A stretch of DNA of 64,000 bases from Macrostomum hystrix (taxonomy: Eukaryota > Platyhelminthes > Macrostomidae): NCBI GenBank assembly GCA_950097015.1, contig CATNEN010000003.1, forward strand, positions 13,497,001 through 13,561,000, read 5' to 3'. The notes beneath the pieces are model-generated. The model was not told the origin of the DNA. It saw only the letters and a program-made list of their open reading frames with translations, and ran no database searches. Position numbers and translations under genes: made by a program. Below, one piece after another: positions 46,518 through 58,121 of the stretch. How positions within the stretch are numbered: the first letter of the stretch is position 1; each line of letters starts with the position of its first letter.

Positions 46518-49473
46518 CTGGGCACAATGGGTAGTTAGTTTGTGACAGATGATTAGACTGTTGGATGCCTAATTGCTGATGAGGCAGGCACATTCACCAG
46601 TCATGAGGTCATTACATTCACCAGTCATGAGGTCATTACATTCACCAGTCATTAGGTCATTACATTCACCAGTCATGAGGTCATTACATTCACCAGTCAT
46701 GAGGTCATTACATTCACCAGTCATGAGGTCATCACACACACCAGTCATGAGGTCATCAATCACACGAGGTCTTCACGCCACTATTAGTATTGAGATCAGA
46801 ACGAACCTCTTCGCACAGCAGCTGGGCGGCAGTAGTTCCGACATCCTCCGGTACCGAGGCATCGGCAACGGCTACTCCAGCAGGTCGGCTAACGCACTCA
46901 GCAACATAGTAGCAACCGTTACGAGTCTCAGCCGACAGAGTGACACCGAATCCGGGCGATAATCCGCCACGAGCGCCGGTGCAATGATCGGCCGTGAGCA
47001 GTACGTCAGGTACTAGGCGTCGCAAGATATCTTTCGCGGCTAAAATCTGACGACCGTTAATGCCTGGAGACACTTTGCAAGTGAAGGACATGCCGCGTAT
47101 GCGATGAATCTTTCCAGGTTCGGTCAAGTCCTGGTGGAGTTTTCAAGATAAAAATAGCATTTATTGACGCTAAAATTCTTAATTTAACGAGAAAACTACA
47201 AAATTAACGTTGAAAAAAATTCTTTAAGAACGTTATGGAAACACTGCTCTGAGTCGATGGTAATCGTTTGAAGATGCTGAGAATGCTCTGCTTTGATGAT
47301 ACGAAAAACGATCTGAATGTACGAGGGGTGTCTAAAAAGTAGTGGGAATTTTCAACGTAGCTCATAGTTGGATTCCGATACATTAATTTCATTAACTTTT
47401 CTAGAAAGCGGATTTATCGATATATGCAATATTTTTTTTGCCAATTTCTTCCGGGATTCAAAAGTTACGAACCATTTAGTACAGTTCCCCAGGGTACGAC
47501 TTACAGAAGATGACATTTTGAAGGCTTTCAATGAAGAAAGTTTTGCTTTGTACTTTTTCTGCATTAAGTTTACGCGATGATGCCTACAGAAATGCTTGAG
47601 CATGTCTATGGGCTCAACATGAGAACTATGCTCATGCAAGCATCACCAAAGCCAGGCAATCTCAAGCTTTAGATGCAAGCCAGCTCAGCCAAGCATTTGT
47701 CAACTTGCGCATTTGAAGCATCCGAAGATTGTGCAAACATGTCGGACATCCACTGATGCTGCTGCTTGTTTTCGATTGTCGTTGCCCCTTGACAATCGAT
47801 TTCCTAGAGCCAAACACAACTGTCAATGCGGAGCGCTACATCTTGTCTCTGAAGAAGCTCAAGGCTGACATCCACAATAAACGGCGCACTGGAATCAAGC
47901 CCTCAGTTCTCCACCACGACAATGCCCGACCGCACACGGCTTCAAAGACAGTGGAGGCAATTCAGGGCATGAAGTTTGAATTCTTGCCTCACCCACCCTA
48001 CTCCCCTGACTTGGCGCCAGCAGACTTTTGTCTTTTTCCGAGACTGAAGGAGCTGCTTCGAGGCAAAGTCTACGCAAATCGTCACTGCCTTGAAGAAGAG
48101 GTTCGGCGCATCCTTGTTTTTGCGATTCCCAAGGAGCAATATGCTTATGCAATTGATTCGTTGCGCACTCGCTGGGAGAAGTGCATCAGCTGCAAAGGCG
48201 ACTACGTGGAGAAGGTCTCCATCCCTGATGAAAAGGACATTTGAGTTGACGTTAAGATGAACTTCAATGGGATTACGACTGATAGTTTATTGTCATGTTT
48301 CGTCTTAATGACTACTTGTTAAAGTTTCTGTAAGTTGTACCCTAGGGAACTGCACTAAATTGTTCATAACTTTTGAATGCCAGAAGAAAGTTTTACAGAG
48401 ATACATAAATCCGCTTTCATAAATCATATAGGAATTTAACGTGTCTGAATCTGATTATGAGCTACGTTGAAAATTCCCACTACTTTTTGGACACCCTCGT
48501 ACTCTGCTTTGAAAAACTTTTTTCTGCAAAATGAAGTTATAATAACTACATCTCCAGGGTCGTAACACTTTTATAAGGGGAGGGTTGAGTGGCAGAGCGG
48601 CTAACGCGTTTGTCTCTGGCACCAAGGTCCCTGAGCTCGATTCCGCGGCGAGGCCACATTCTTTGGGGCGCAGCCGCGGAGAGATGGCTTTAGGGGCTTG
48701 TCGAGCAATTTACGCCCTTGAGGGCCAACCTCCAAGGCACAGTGAGAGTGTACACTGCCTGACGCTGAGAAAGTCAGGGCAGATGTACACACCTGTGTGA
48801 GCGTATGGCTGCGTACAGTATCAGTGAGCGTGTTGTACAGGAGTCAGCGAAATGGGCAGAATTGCCTCATCGCTGGCTGCGGGTCTAGTTTCACCAAATT
48901 ATGCAACAGCCTTACCAGCGGTTTAAGCTTGGAAACTGATGGACATTGAAATCGAACTTCAGCTCCGCCCGAAGGGTGACAGCCGCGCTGTTCCAGAGTC
49001 AGATCCGAGCCAGACTCGCGGCCAAGAAATCTACGCAGCAATGGTAGGCAAGAATATTTAACAGCTTCAACGCTGGGATCCAGAGCGTTGTTAGAAACAC
49101 CGGTTAAACGCACGCTAAGTGGTCGTTTACCAAACGGCGCCAGCATCATTAACGGCTGCAAATAGTAGCCAATGCCGCGCTCCGGACAGCAGTCAAAGTC
49201 AAAGTCTCCGCCAGTCAAGATGCCAGGCCTAACTAGAACTACAGTGCCAGTTTCGCTAATCTTGACCACGGTACCGTTAGTAATCGATTCAATTAGGCGA
49301 AGATAGCTGATTTCGAATTCTCGCACGCCGGGATTTTCTAAACGCGCCCGAATCGACGAGATCTTCACCGGCCTACCGGTGAGAACTGACAAAGCGATGC
49401 GACTGCGAAAATCAGCGCAACCTGTAAATTTTATTAGTTCAGCTGGAGCTGCTGCTGCCTTAGTTGCTGACAT
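46233..49473 (-). CDS. RCL1: RNA 3'-terminal phosphate cyclase-like protein (ribosome biogenesis)
   Basis: Exons 49473-48916, 47130-46807 and 46517-46233, all phase 0, give 388 residues (human RCL1 has 373). Family landmarks are LTGRPVKISSIRA near the N-terminus, ITNGTVVKI, RGIGYYLQPLMMLAPF, GVSNNALDPSV, PGKIHRIRGMSF, SPGFGVTLSAET, PEDVGTTAAQLLCEE, IYRGGCVDS and GGDKVLCTCVGSGF. RCL1 acts in the nucleolus with Bms1 in early 18S rRNA processing and, unlike true cyclases, is catalytically inactive as a cyclase. A Gly/Asp-rich insert (QVGGDDGGGD) near the C-terminus is unusual. The exon 2 donor is GTTCGT, a weak match. A TATATTTAAG motif lies about 45-55 bp upstream of the ATG. Confidence 0.95.
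46518..46806 (-). other. RCL1 intron 2
   Basis: A 289-bp intron with a 24-bp array in its centre. Donor GTTCGT, acceptor TTGTGCCCAG. Confidence 0.9.
46585..46760. repeat. 24-bp array (AGTCATGAGGTCATTACATT CACC)
   Basis: Seven copies within RCL1 intron 2, nearly identical. The 24-bp period keeps both strands open. Confidence 0.95.
46807..47130 (-). CDS. RCL1: RCL1 exon 2
   Basis: 108 codons, DLTEPGKIHRIRG to QLLCEE. The frame stays open past the donor, but family alignment continues with IYRGGCVDS in exon 3, which fixes the junction. Confidence 0.93.
47322..48499 (+). mobile_element. mariner-family transposon with long terminal inverted repeats
   Basis: 1,178 bp flanked by TA (47,320-47,321 and 48,500-48,501). 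The ends start CGAGGGGTGTCTAAAAAGTA and continue as imperfect inverted repeats for about 170-184 bp per side (47,322-47,505 and 48,330-48,499), including GCGGATTTAT, CATTCAAAAGTTA or GATTCAAAAGTTA, and the CCCYAGGGTAC block. A partial transposase frame lies between them. It sits in RCL1 intron 1, antisense to the host gene. Confidence 0.92.
47729..48244 (+). pseudogene. mariner transposase, C-terminal half
   Basis: An uninterrupted 171-codon frame contains FDCRCPLTIDFLEPNTTVNA, LHHDNARPHTA (second catalytic Asp) and LPHPPYSPDLAPADFCLF (third catalytic Asp, spacing consistent with DD34D), ending DYVEKVSIPDEKDI. The N-terminal DNA-binding domain and the first catalytic Asp are not found in the 220 bp between the left inverted repeat and this frame, so it is a deletion derivative. 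The intact second half suggests a fairly recent insertion. Confidence 0.9.
48582..48899 (+). mobile_element. tRNA-derived SINE, copy A
   Basis: A box GTGGCAGAGCGG at about 48,589-48,600 and B box GAGCTCGATTCC at 48,633-48,644, in a tRNA-like head of about 70 bp. The body matches copies B and C, with tail GTCTAGTTTCACCAAAT. The copies share high identity and TA- or A-poor tails rather than a poly-A tail. Confidence 0.9.
48916..49473 (-). CDS. RCL1: RCL1 exon 1
   Basis: 186 codons from ATG to AAACCGCTG before GTAAGG. The SINE copy A ends 15 bp into the following intron. Confidence 0.94.
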
Positions 49474-49544
49474 GATGCCGAATGCTGGTATGTATGACGG
49501 TGACTGTTTATCAAAGCTTAAATATACTGGCGAAATTCGTTAGA

Positions 49545-49690
49545 ATCTACCGACGATATTCTTTAGAATCTACCGACGATATTCGTTTAAATCTACCGAC
49601 GATATTTGTTTAAATCTACCGACGATATTCGTTTAAATCTACCGACGATATTTGTTTAAATCTACCGACGATATTCGTTCAAATCTACCG
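49545..49690. repeat. 23-bp array (TACCGACGATATTCGTTTAA ATC)
   Basis: About seven copies located 70-215 bp upstream of the RCL1 start codon, inside its likely promoter region. Confidence 0.93.
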
Positions 49691-50844
49691 CCCTCTTTCG
49701 TTGGAGTTTATTAAGATGCTGAAGACATCAATGTGACAGCTGAAAAGTTATTAATAATAGAAAGGATGGATAAATTTTGTAGAGAAACAAAGAAATATGT
49801 TACAGCCATTCTTAGATAAATGAAGTTAACTTTTAAAAGTTCTAAAACGTAGGTTCAAACAAGGAAATATTTTAGCCCTTTTAGACTAGACTTTAGACTA
49901 CTACGAGTAGATTGAGACTTTGGGAGTTGAAACAAATGGAAGCTAATTGTGTTTTTGAGTTCGACCCACTAGCTAAATAGTTTTTTTTAACAGAACTCAC
50001 AATTGATCAGCTAGTACTAAAAAACTAGTAAAATAATTGAGTCAAACCAATAAATAACTGAATAACGCGCCATAATGTCGTACCGAAAAGCATAATTAGC
50101 ATTCTGCATACTTTTACTTCCATTGCTAGCCTTATTTCTAAGCATGCAAATTTTGATGAAAAGAAAGTAGAATTATAAGACCTTTAGTTAATATTACAGT
50201 GCGTAAAATCAACCAGCAACGCTTGAAATAGTTTTTTACAAGCTCAATTGAGACAGACAGGCGGAGAAAAATGAACACATAAGACACAGGCTAAATAAGT
50301 CAAATATTAAACTGTCTAGAAGAAAACTAAAACAGGCAAATATTGGTAAAACTTATACACACAGCTACTGAAAGTAGAAATTGACGCATTTTGTGATTTT
50401 ATTTTTTACAAACAAAATAAAAAAGCACACTAAATCGATACTTGTTAAACTACATCTTTAGGATAAGATTCAAATAAAACAGGCCAAGGTAGTTAGTTGC
50501 AAAAATTATGCATTCAAGGCTAAACACTAAAATATAAGTAATAAAGAGCAAAAATACATAAAGCGCAGACATTTTTTGTTATTGGTATTATTGCTTTTCT
50601 AAAGAACATTAGCTGTGCAGAATAGCTGCATCAATGCTTCAGACGCCTAACAAGAGAGGGGAAAAAAGAAAAAAACTGATAGTATTTTTTTTCAGAGCGA
50701 CAGCGCGAATGAAATCTTACAATTAGAAAGTTTTAGTTAAAAGATGAGAACTACCAAGAAAAAAATGTTTGTACCTTTCGATGTGTAAAAATTTATTAAA
50801 TTAAAAATCCAGCAATACGTTTACAGAAAAACTCTCTAAACTCT
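49691..50844. other. unique AT-rich spacer
   Basis: No gene, RNA or mobile element recognised. Confidence 0.5.
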
Positions 50845-51312
50845 TGGGGTTGGCCTGTGAGAATGTACACTGCGGATGTCTATGGGTTGGGGTTGGCCTG
50901 TGAGAGTGTACACTGCGGATGTCTATGGGTTGGGGTTGGCCTGTGAGAGTGTACACTGCGGATGTCTATGGGTTGGGGTTGGCCTGTGAGAGTGTACACT
51001 GCGGATGTCTATGGGTTGGGGTTGGCCTGTGAGAGTGTACACTGCGGATGTCTATGGGTTGGGGTTGGCCTGTGAGAGTGTACACTGCGGATGTCTATGG
51101 GTTGGGGTTGGCCTGTGAGAGTGTACACTGCGGATGTCTATGGGTTGGGGTTGGCCTTTGAGAGTGTACACTGCGGATGTCTATAGGTTGGGGTTGGCCT
51201 TTGAGAGTGTACACTGCGGATGTCTATGGGTTGGGGTTGGCCTTTGAGAGTGTACACTGCGGATGTCTATGGGTTGGGGTTGGCCTGTGAGAGTGTACAC
51301 TGCGCATGTCTA
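50845..51312. repeat. 43-bp minisatellite (GGGGTTGGCCTGTGAGAGTG...)
   Basis: About 11 copies, nearly perfect. The unit contains GTGAGAGTGTACACTGC, which resembles the GTGAGAGTGTACACTGCCTG block of the SINE copies A and B. Confidence 0.95.
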
Positions 51313-51764
51313 GGCCAGGGGGATTCGCCAAAGGCGATAAATCTGTATTAAGAAAAGGAAAAACAAACTTTAAAAAAGCTATGCCATTGTTATAGTAAGA
51401 TTAACTGAGTATGCAGCTTAAGGAGCAGCCATAATAAAAAAATTTAGTGGCAGTAGGAAAACAAGCACTTAGATACAGATCAAATTTTTTTTCTCATTTT
51501 CAGCCTATGAAAGCATACTATGTGATCGAGTTGTGAAATGAAAAAAAATTAATGAAAAAGCGAAGATTGTTAAAATAATAACCAGGACGCAGAAAACAAA
51601 ATTAAATAAAACAATATAACTATGTACAGATGCATACAGCTAGTAAATATATTACTGACACACTAATAGAGCTTATCGAGGGCGCTTAATTAAAAAATAC
51701 AAAACGAAAACATTTTTCTAAATCAAATTTAACATTTCTGATTGAGTACCTAAGACTACCAAAG
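51313..51764. other. unique AT-rich spacer
   Basis: Nothing recognised. Confidence 0.5.
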
Positions 51765-52290
51765 TCTTAGCGGGGATATTTAGTTTGGGGTGGGGAAGCG
51801 TGGATATTTAGTTTGGGATGGGAAAGTGGGGATATTTAGTTTGGGATGGGAAAGCGGGGATATTTAGTTTGGGATGGGAAAGCGAGAATATTTAGTTTGG
51901 GATGGGAAAGTGGGGATATTTAGTTTGGGATGGGAAAGCGGGGATATTTAGTTTGGGATGGGAAAGTGGGGATATTTAGTTTGGGATGGGAAAGCGGGGA
52001 TATTTAGTTTGGGATGGGAAAGCGGGGATATTTAGTTTGGGGTGGGAAAGCGGGGATATTTAGTTTGGGATGGGAAAGTGGGGATATTTAGTTTGGGATG
52101 GGAAAGTGGGGATATTTAGTTTGGGATGGGAAAGTGGGGATATTTAGTTTAGGACGGGGAAGCGGGGATATTTAGTTTAGGACGGGGAAGTGGGGATATT
52201 TAGTTTGGGGTGGGGAAGCATGGATATGTAGATCTGGATGGGGAGCGGGGATATTTAGATCTGGTCCTGGATGGGGAAGCGGGGATAATT
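51765..52290. repeat. 28-bp minisatellite (GGGGATATTTAGTTTGGGAT GGGAAAGC)
   Basis: About 18 copies, with the most diverged units at the 3' end. Confidence 0.95.
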
Positions 52291-53024
52291 ATATTTTGAT
52301 GGGATAGTGTTATTTGAGATAATGAAAACAGAATAGACTCAGCTAATTAATGTGAATTGTTAATAATAAACTGAACAAAAAACTGTTGAACAAGAACCTG
52401 TTTTTACAAGTAATTGTTTACAAAAATTCGCAACACAATTTTTCGGCATTAGCGAACTCGCGTTCAGTTAAACAAAACAAGCAAGCTTTTGTGCTATTTT
52501 TTTCACAACACGAACAAAGAAATCTGAATTTCTACACTGTTAGGACACAGATAAGACAATATATAGTAGATATTAAATGCTGAAATGAATAGTATCAAAT
52601 ATTATTTTAAATAATCAAGCCTTAGTTTAGCTTTCTGAAGTGCACTTCTTGTCTCATTTAAAGAGTGAAAAAACCTACACAGTACACAGACAAGCGCTTA
52701 GATAACAAAATTGAAGGAGGTAACACAAATTTTTTTTATCTCAGGATAGTTATTAAAAAACACGATTTTATACATAAGTTCGAATAGTCTATAAAAAATT
52801 AAATATCAAATGACCTCTTCATAATTGGTGCTGCAATTGGCATCAGGTCTCCCATTCGCCTGTGACTATATTACGCGGCGAAGTTGTTGCAGGAACGGCA
52901 TTGACGAGATTTCTGCGAATAGTAAATTAAATAAAGATTGGCTTTACTTTGCTTATATTGCTACTTAAAGTAAAATAAAGCGATTTTAAGTCTGGCTATT
53001 TTTTCTTAAGGATTTAATCAGGAT
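52291..53024. other. unique AT-rich spacer
   Basis: No gene recognised; a 65-codon frame at 52,386 has no identifiable motif. Confidence 0.5.
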
Positions 53025-56000
53025 TAAAGGAATCGAACTGAGGATTTGATTAGTGAGGGAAACAGCTGAAACTGAGGATTTGATGATTGAGAGAAACAGC
53101 TCAAACTGGGGATTTGATGAGTGAGGGAAACAGCTAAAACTGAGGATTTGATTAGTGAGGGAAACAGCTAAAACTGAGGATTTGATTAGTGAGGGAAACA
53201 GCTGAAACTGAGGATTTGATTAGTGAGGGAAACAGCTGAAACTGAGGATTTGATGATTGAGAGAAACAGCTGAAACTGAGGATTTGATGAGTGAGAGAAA
53301 CAGCTCAAACTGGGGATTTGATGAGTGAGGGAAACAGCTGAAACTGGGGATTTGATGAGTGAGAGAAACAGCTCAAACTGGGAATTTGATGAGTGAGAGA
53401 AACAGCTGAAACTGAGGATTTGATGAGTGAGAGAAACAGCTCAAACTGGGGATTTGATGAGTGAGGGAAACAGCTGAAACTGGGGATTTGATGAGTGAGA
53501 GAAACAGCTCAAACTGGGGATTTGATGAGTGAGGGAAACAGCTCAAACTGGGGATTTGATGAGTGAGAGAAACAGCTCAAACTGGGGATTTGATGAGTGA
53601 GGGAAACAGCTGAAACTGGGGATTTGATGAGTGAGAGAAACAGCTCAAACTGGGGATTTGATGAGTGAGAGAAACAGCTCAAACTGGGGATTTGATGAGT
53701 AAGAGAAACAGCTCAAACTGGGGATTTGATGAGTGAGGGAAACAGCTCAAACTGGGGATTTGATGAGTGAGGGAAACAGCTCAAACTAAGGATTTGATGA
53801 TTGAGGGAAACAGCTGAAACTGAGGATTTGATGATTGAGGGAAACAGCTGAAACTGAGGATTTGATGATTGAGGGAAACAGCTCAAACTGAGGATTTGAT
53901 GAGTGAGAGAAACAGCTGAAACTGAGGATTTGATGAGTGAGAGAAACAGCTGAAACTGAGGATTTGATGAGTGAGGGAAACAGCTGAAACTGAGGATTTG
54001 ATGAGTGAGAGAAACAGCTGAAACTGAGGATTTGATGAGTGAGGGAAACAGCTGAAACTGAGGATTTGATGAGTGAGAGAAACAGCTGAAACTGGGGATT
54101 TGATGAGTGAGGGAAACAGCTCAAACTGAGGATTTGATGAGTGAGGGAAACAGCTCAAACTAAGGATTTGATGATTGAGAGAAACAGCTCAAACTGGGGA
54201 TTTGATGAGTGAGGGAAACAGCTGAAACTGAGGATTTGATGAGTGAGGGAAACAGCTGAAACTGAGGATTTGATGAGTGAGGGAAACAGCTGAAACTGAG
54301 GATTTGATGAGTGAGGGAAACAGCTCAAACTGAGGATTTGATGAGTGAGGGAAACAGCTGAAACTGAGGATTTGATGAGTAAGGGAAACAGCTCAAACTG
54401 AGGATTTGATGAGTGAGGGAAACAGCTCAAACTGAGGATTTGATGATTGAGGGAAACAGCTGAAACTGAGGATTTGATGATTGAGGGAAACAGCTGAAAC
54501 TGAGGATTTGATGATTGAGGGAAACAGCTCAAACTGAGGATTTGATGAGTGAGAGAAACAGCTGAAACTGAGGATTTGATGAGTGAGAGAAACAGCTGAA
54601 ACTGAGGATTTGATGAGTGAGAGAAACAGCTGAAACTGAGGATTTGATGAGTGAGGGAAACAGCTGAAACTGAGGATTTGATGAGTGAGAGAAACAGCTG
54701 AAACTGAGGATTTGATGAGTGAGGGAAACAGCTGAAACTGAGGATTTGATGAGTGAGAGAAACAGCTGAAACTGAGGATTTGATGAGTGAGAGAAACAGC
54801 TGAAACTGAGGATTTGATGAGTGAGGGAAACAGCTGAAACTGAGGATTTGATGAGTGAGGGAAACAGCTCAAACTGAGGATTTGATGAGTGAGAGAAACA
54901 GCTCAAACTGGGGATTTGATGAGTGAGGGAAACAGCTCAAACTGGGGATTTGATGAGTGAGAGAAACAGCTCAAACTGGGGATTTGATGAGTGAGGGAAA
55001 CAGCTAAAACTGGGGATTTGATGAGTGAGGGAAACAGCTCAAACTGGGGATTTGATGAGTGAGGGAAACAGCTAAAACTGGGGATTTGATGAGTGAGGGA
55101 AACAGCTCAAACTGGGGATTTGATGAGTGAGGGAAACAGCTCAAACTGAGGATTTGATGAGTGAGGGAAACAGCTAAAACTGGGGATTTGATGAGTGAGG
55201 GAAACAGCTAAAACTGAGGATTTGATTAGTGAGGGAAACAGCTGAAACTGGGGATTTGATGAGTGAGAGAAACAGCTCAAACTGGGGGTTTGATGAGTGA
55301 GAGAAACAGCTCAAACTGGGGATTTGATGAGTGAGAGAAACAGCTCAAACTGGGGATTTGATGAGTGAGGGAAACAGCTCAAACTAAGGATTTGATGATT
55401 GAGAGAAACAGCTCAAACTGGGGATTTGATGAGTGAGGGAAACAGCTCAAACTGAGGATTTGATGAGTGAGGGAAACAGCTGAAACTGAGGATTTTATGA
55501 GTGAGGGAAACAGCTCAAACTGAGGATTTGATGAGTGAGGGAAACAGCTGAAACTGAGGATTTGATGAGTAAGGGAAACAGCTCAAACTGAGGATTTGAT
55601 GAGTGAGGGAAACAGCTCAAACTGAGGATTTGATGATTGAGGGAAACAGCTGAAACTGAGGATTTGATGATTGAGGGAAACAGCTGAAACTGAGGATTTG
55701 ATGATTGAGGGAAACAGCTCAAACTGAGGATTTGATGAGTGAGAGAAACAGCTGAAACTGAGGATTTGATGAGTGAGGGAAACAGCTGAAACTGAGGATT
55801 TGATGAGTGAGGGAAACAGCTCAAACTGAGGATTTGATGATTGAGGGAAACAGCTGAAACTGAGGATTTGATGATTGAGGGAAACAGCTGAAACTGAGGA
55901 TTTGATGATTGAGGGAAACCGCTCAAACTGAGGATTTGATGAGTGAGAGAAATAGCTGAAACTGAGGATTTGATGAGTGAGAGAAACAGCTGAAACTGAG

Positions 56001-57735
56001 GATTTGATGAGTGAGAGAAACAGCTGAAACTGAGGATTTGATGAGTGAGGGAAACAGCTGAAACTGAGGATTTGATGAGTGAGAGAAACAGCTCAAACTG
56101 GGGATTTGATGAGTGAGAGAAACAGCTCAAACTGGGGATTTGATGAGTGAGGGAAACAGCTCAAACTAAGGATTTGATGATTGAGAGAAACAGCTCAAAC
56201 TGGGGATTTGATGAGTGAGGGAAACAGCTCAAACTGAGGATTTGATGAGTGAGGGAAACAGCTGAAACTGAGGATTTGATGAGTGAGGGAAACAGCTCAA
56301 ACTGAGGATTTGATGAGTGAGGGAAACAGCTGAAACTGAGGATTTGATGATTGAGGGAAACAGCTCAAACTGAGGATTTGATGATTGAGGGAAACAGCTG
56401 AAACTGAGGATTTGATGATTGAGGGAAACAGCTCAAACTGAGGATTTGATGAGTGAGAGAAACAGCTGAAACTGAGGATTTGATGAGTGAGAGAAACAGC
56501 TGAAACTGAGGATTTGATGAGTGAGAGAAACAGCTGAAACTGAGGATTTGATGAGTGAGAGAAACAGCTGAAACTGAGGATTTGATGAGTGAGAGAAACA
56601 GCTGAAACTGAGGATTTGATGAGTGAGGGAAACAGCTGAAACTGAGGATTTGATGAGTGAGAGAAACAGCTGAAACTGAGGATTTGATGAGTGAGAGAAA
56701 CAGCTCAAACTGGGGATTTGATGAGTGAGGGAAACAGCTCAAACTGGGGATTTGATGAGTGAGGGAAACAGCTAAAACTGAGGATTTGATGAGTGAGAGA
56801 AACAGCTGAAACTGAGGATTTGATGAGTGAGGGAAACAGCTGAAACTGAGGATTTGATGAGTGAGAGAAACAGCTCAAACTGGGGATTTGATGAGTGAGG
56901 GAAACAGCTCAAACTGAGGATTTGATGAGTGAGGGAAACAGCTCAAACTGAGGATTTGATGAGTGAGAGAAACAGCTCAAACTGGGGATTTGATGAGTGA
57001 GGGAAACAGCTGAAACTGAGGATTTGATGAGTGAGAGAAACAGCTGAAACTGAGGATTTGATGAGTGAGAGAAACAGCTGAAACTGAGGATTTGATGAGT
57101 GAGAGAAACAGCTGAAACTGAGGATTTGATGAGTGAGGGAAACAGCTGAAACTGAGGATTTGATGAGTGAGAGAAACAGCTGAAACTGAGGATTTGATGA
57201 GTGAGAGAAACAGCTCAAACTGGGGATTTGATGAGTGAGGGAAACAGCTCAAACTGGGGATTTGATGAGTGAGGGAAACAGCTAAAACTGAGGATTTGAT
57301 GAGTGAGAGAAACAGCTGAAACTGAGGATTTGATGAGTGAGGGAAACAGCTGAAACTGAGGATTTGATGAGTGAGAGAAACAGCTCAAACTGGGGATTTG
57401 ATGAGTGAGGGAAACAGCTCAAACTGAGGATTTGATGAGTGAGGGAAACAGCTCAAACTGAGGATTTGATGAGTGAGAGAAACAGCTCAAACTGGGGATT
57501 TGATGAGTGAGGGAAACAGCTGAAACTGAGGATTTGATGAGTGAGAGAAACAGCTGAAACTGAGGATTTGATGAGTGAGGGAAACAGCTGAAACTGAGGA
57601 TTTGATGAGTGAGAGAAACAGCTCAAACTGGGGATTTGATGAGTGAGGGAAACAGCTCAAACTGAGGATTTGATGAGTGAGGGAAACAGCTCAAACTGGG
57701 GATTTGATGAGTAAGGGAAACAGCTCAAATTGAGT
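53025..57735. repeat. 4.7-kb 34-bp minisatellite (CTGAGGATTTGATGAGTGAG...)
   Basis: About 138 copies of a 34-bp unit ending AGAAACAGCTGAAA. Four sites vary independently: GAGG/GGGG, GAGTGAG/GATTGAG, AGAGAAAC/AGGGAAAC and CTGAAA/CTCAAA. Blocks of several units with the same variant pattern recur at about 53,790, 54,425, 55,625, 55,830 and 56,345, indicating higher-order duplication. Many minus-strand frames of 90-211 codons come from it and are not genes. Confidence 0.97.
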
Positions 57736-57829
57736 AGCTGGTAGACTAAAGTATGTCAATCGGGATATTAAACAGGGACAAACCTAAATTAAATAATTCC
57801 TAACGAATCACACTTTTTCAAAGTTTTTC

Positions 57830-58121
57830 TTACTTTTTCACACCCGAATCAGAAGGACGACGGTCGGTCTTTTGATGTCCTCGACTGCTCTTAGTACCTC
57901 CGCCTCCACCGCCGTCTTTCCTTCCACCGCGTCCTTTACTGCGCTGCGAGGCTGAACTACTGTCGACGACACCGCCAGTATAATCTGCGTTCAACTGGCA
58001 ACGACACTGTGCGAAATATTGGCCACAATGGCGACAGATTTTACTCTGTTGCTGCTGATTCTGCTGCTGATGCTGATAATGATGCTGGAGAGGCTGCTGC
58101 TGTTTCTCAATCGGAATTGGC
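57830..58121 (-). CDS. RING/Tudor gene, last exon
   Basis: Acceptor ACTTTGTATAG. Encodes a Q/H-rich run, CRHCGQYFAQCRC (a possible small zinc-binding motif), then GRGGRKDGGGGGG and a basic end SDSGVKK-stop. Confidence 0.87.

Larger units (their letters stand above)
47131..48915 (-). other. RCL1 intron 1
   Basis: A 1.8-kb intron of which about 1.5 kb is mobile DNA: the mariner element 47,322-48,499 and SINE copy A. Both lie on the + strand, antisense to RCL1. The acceptor is AACTCCACCAG. Confidence 0.94.

Noticed and set aside
53786-57252. Many minus-strand frames with HSSNPQFQLF repeats
   Set aside because: 34-bp minisatellite; start and stop positions are set by point variants in the array.
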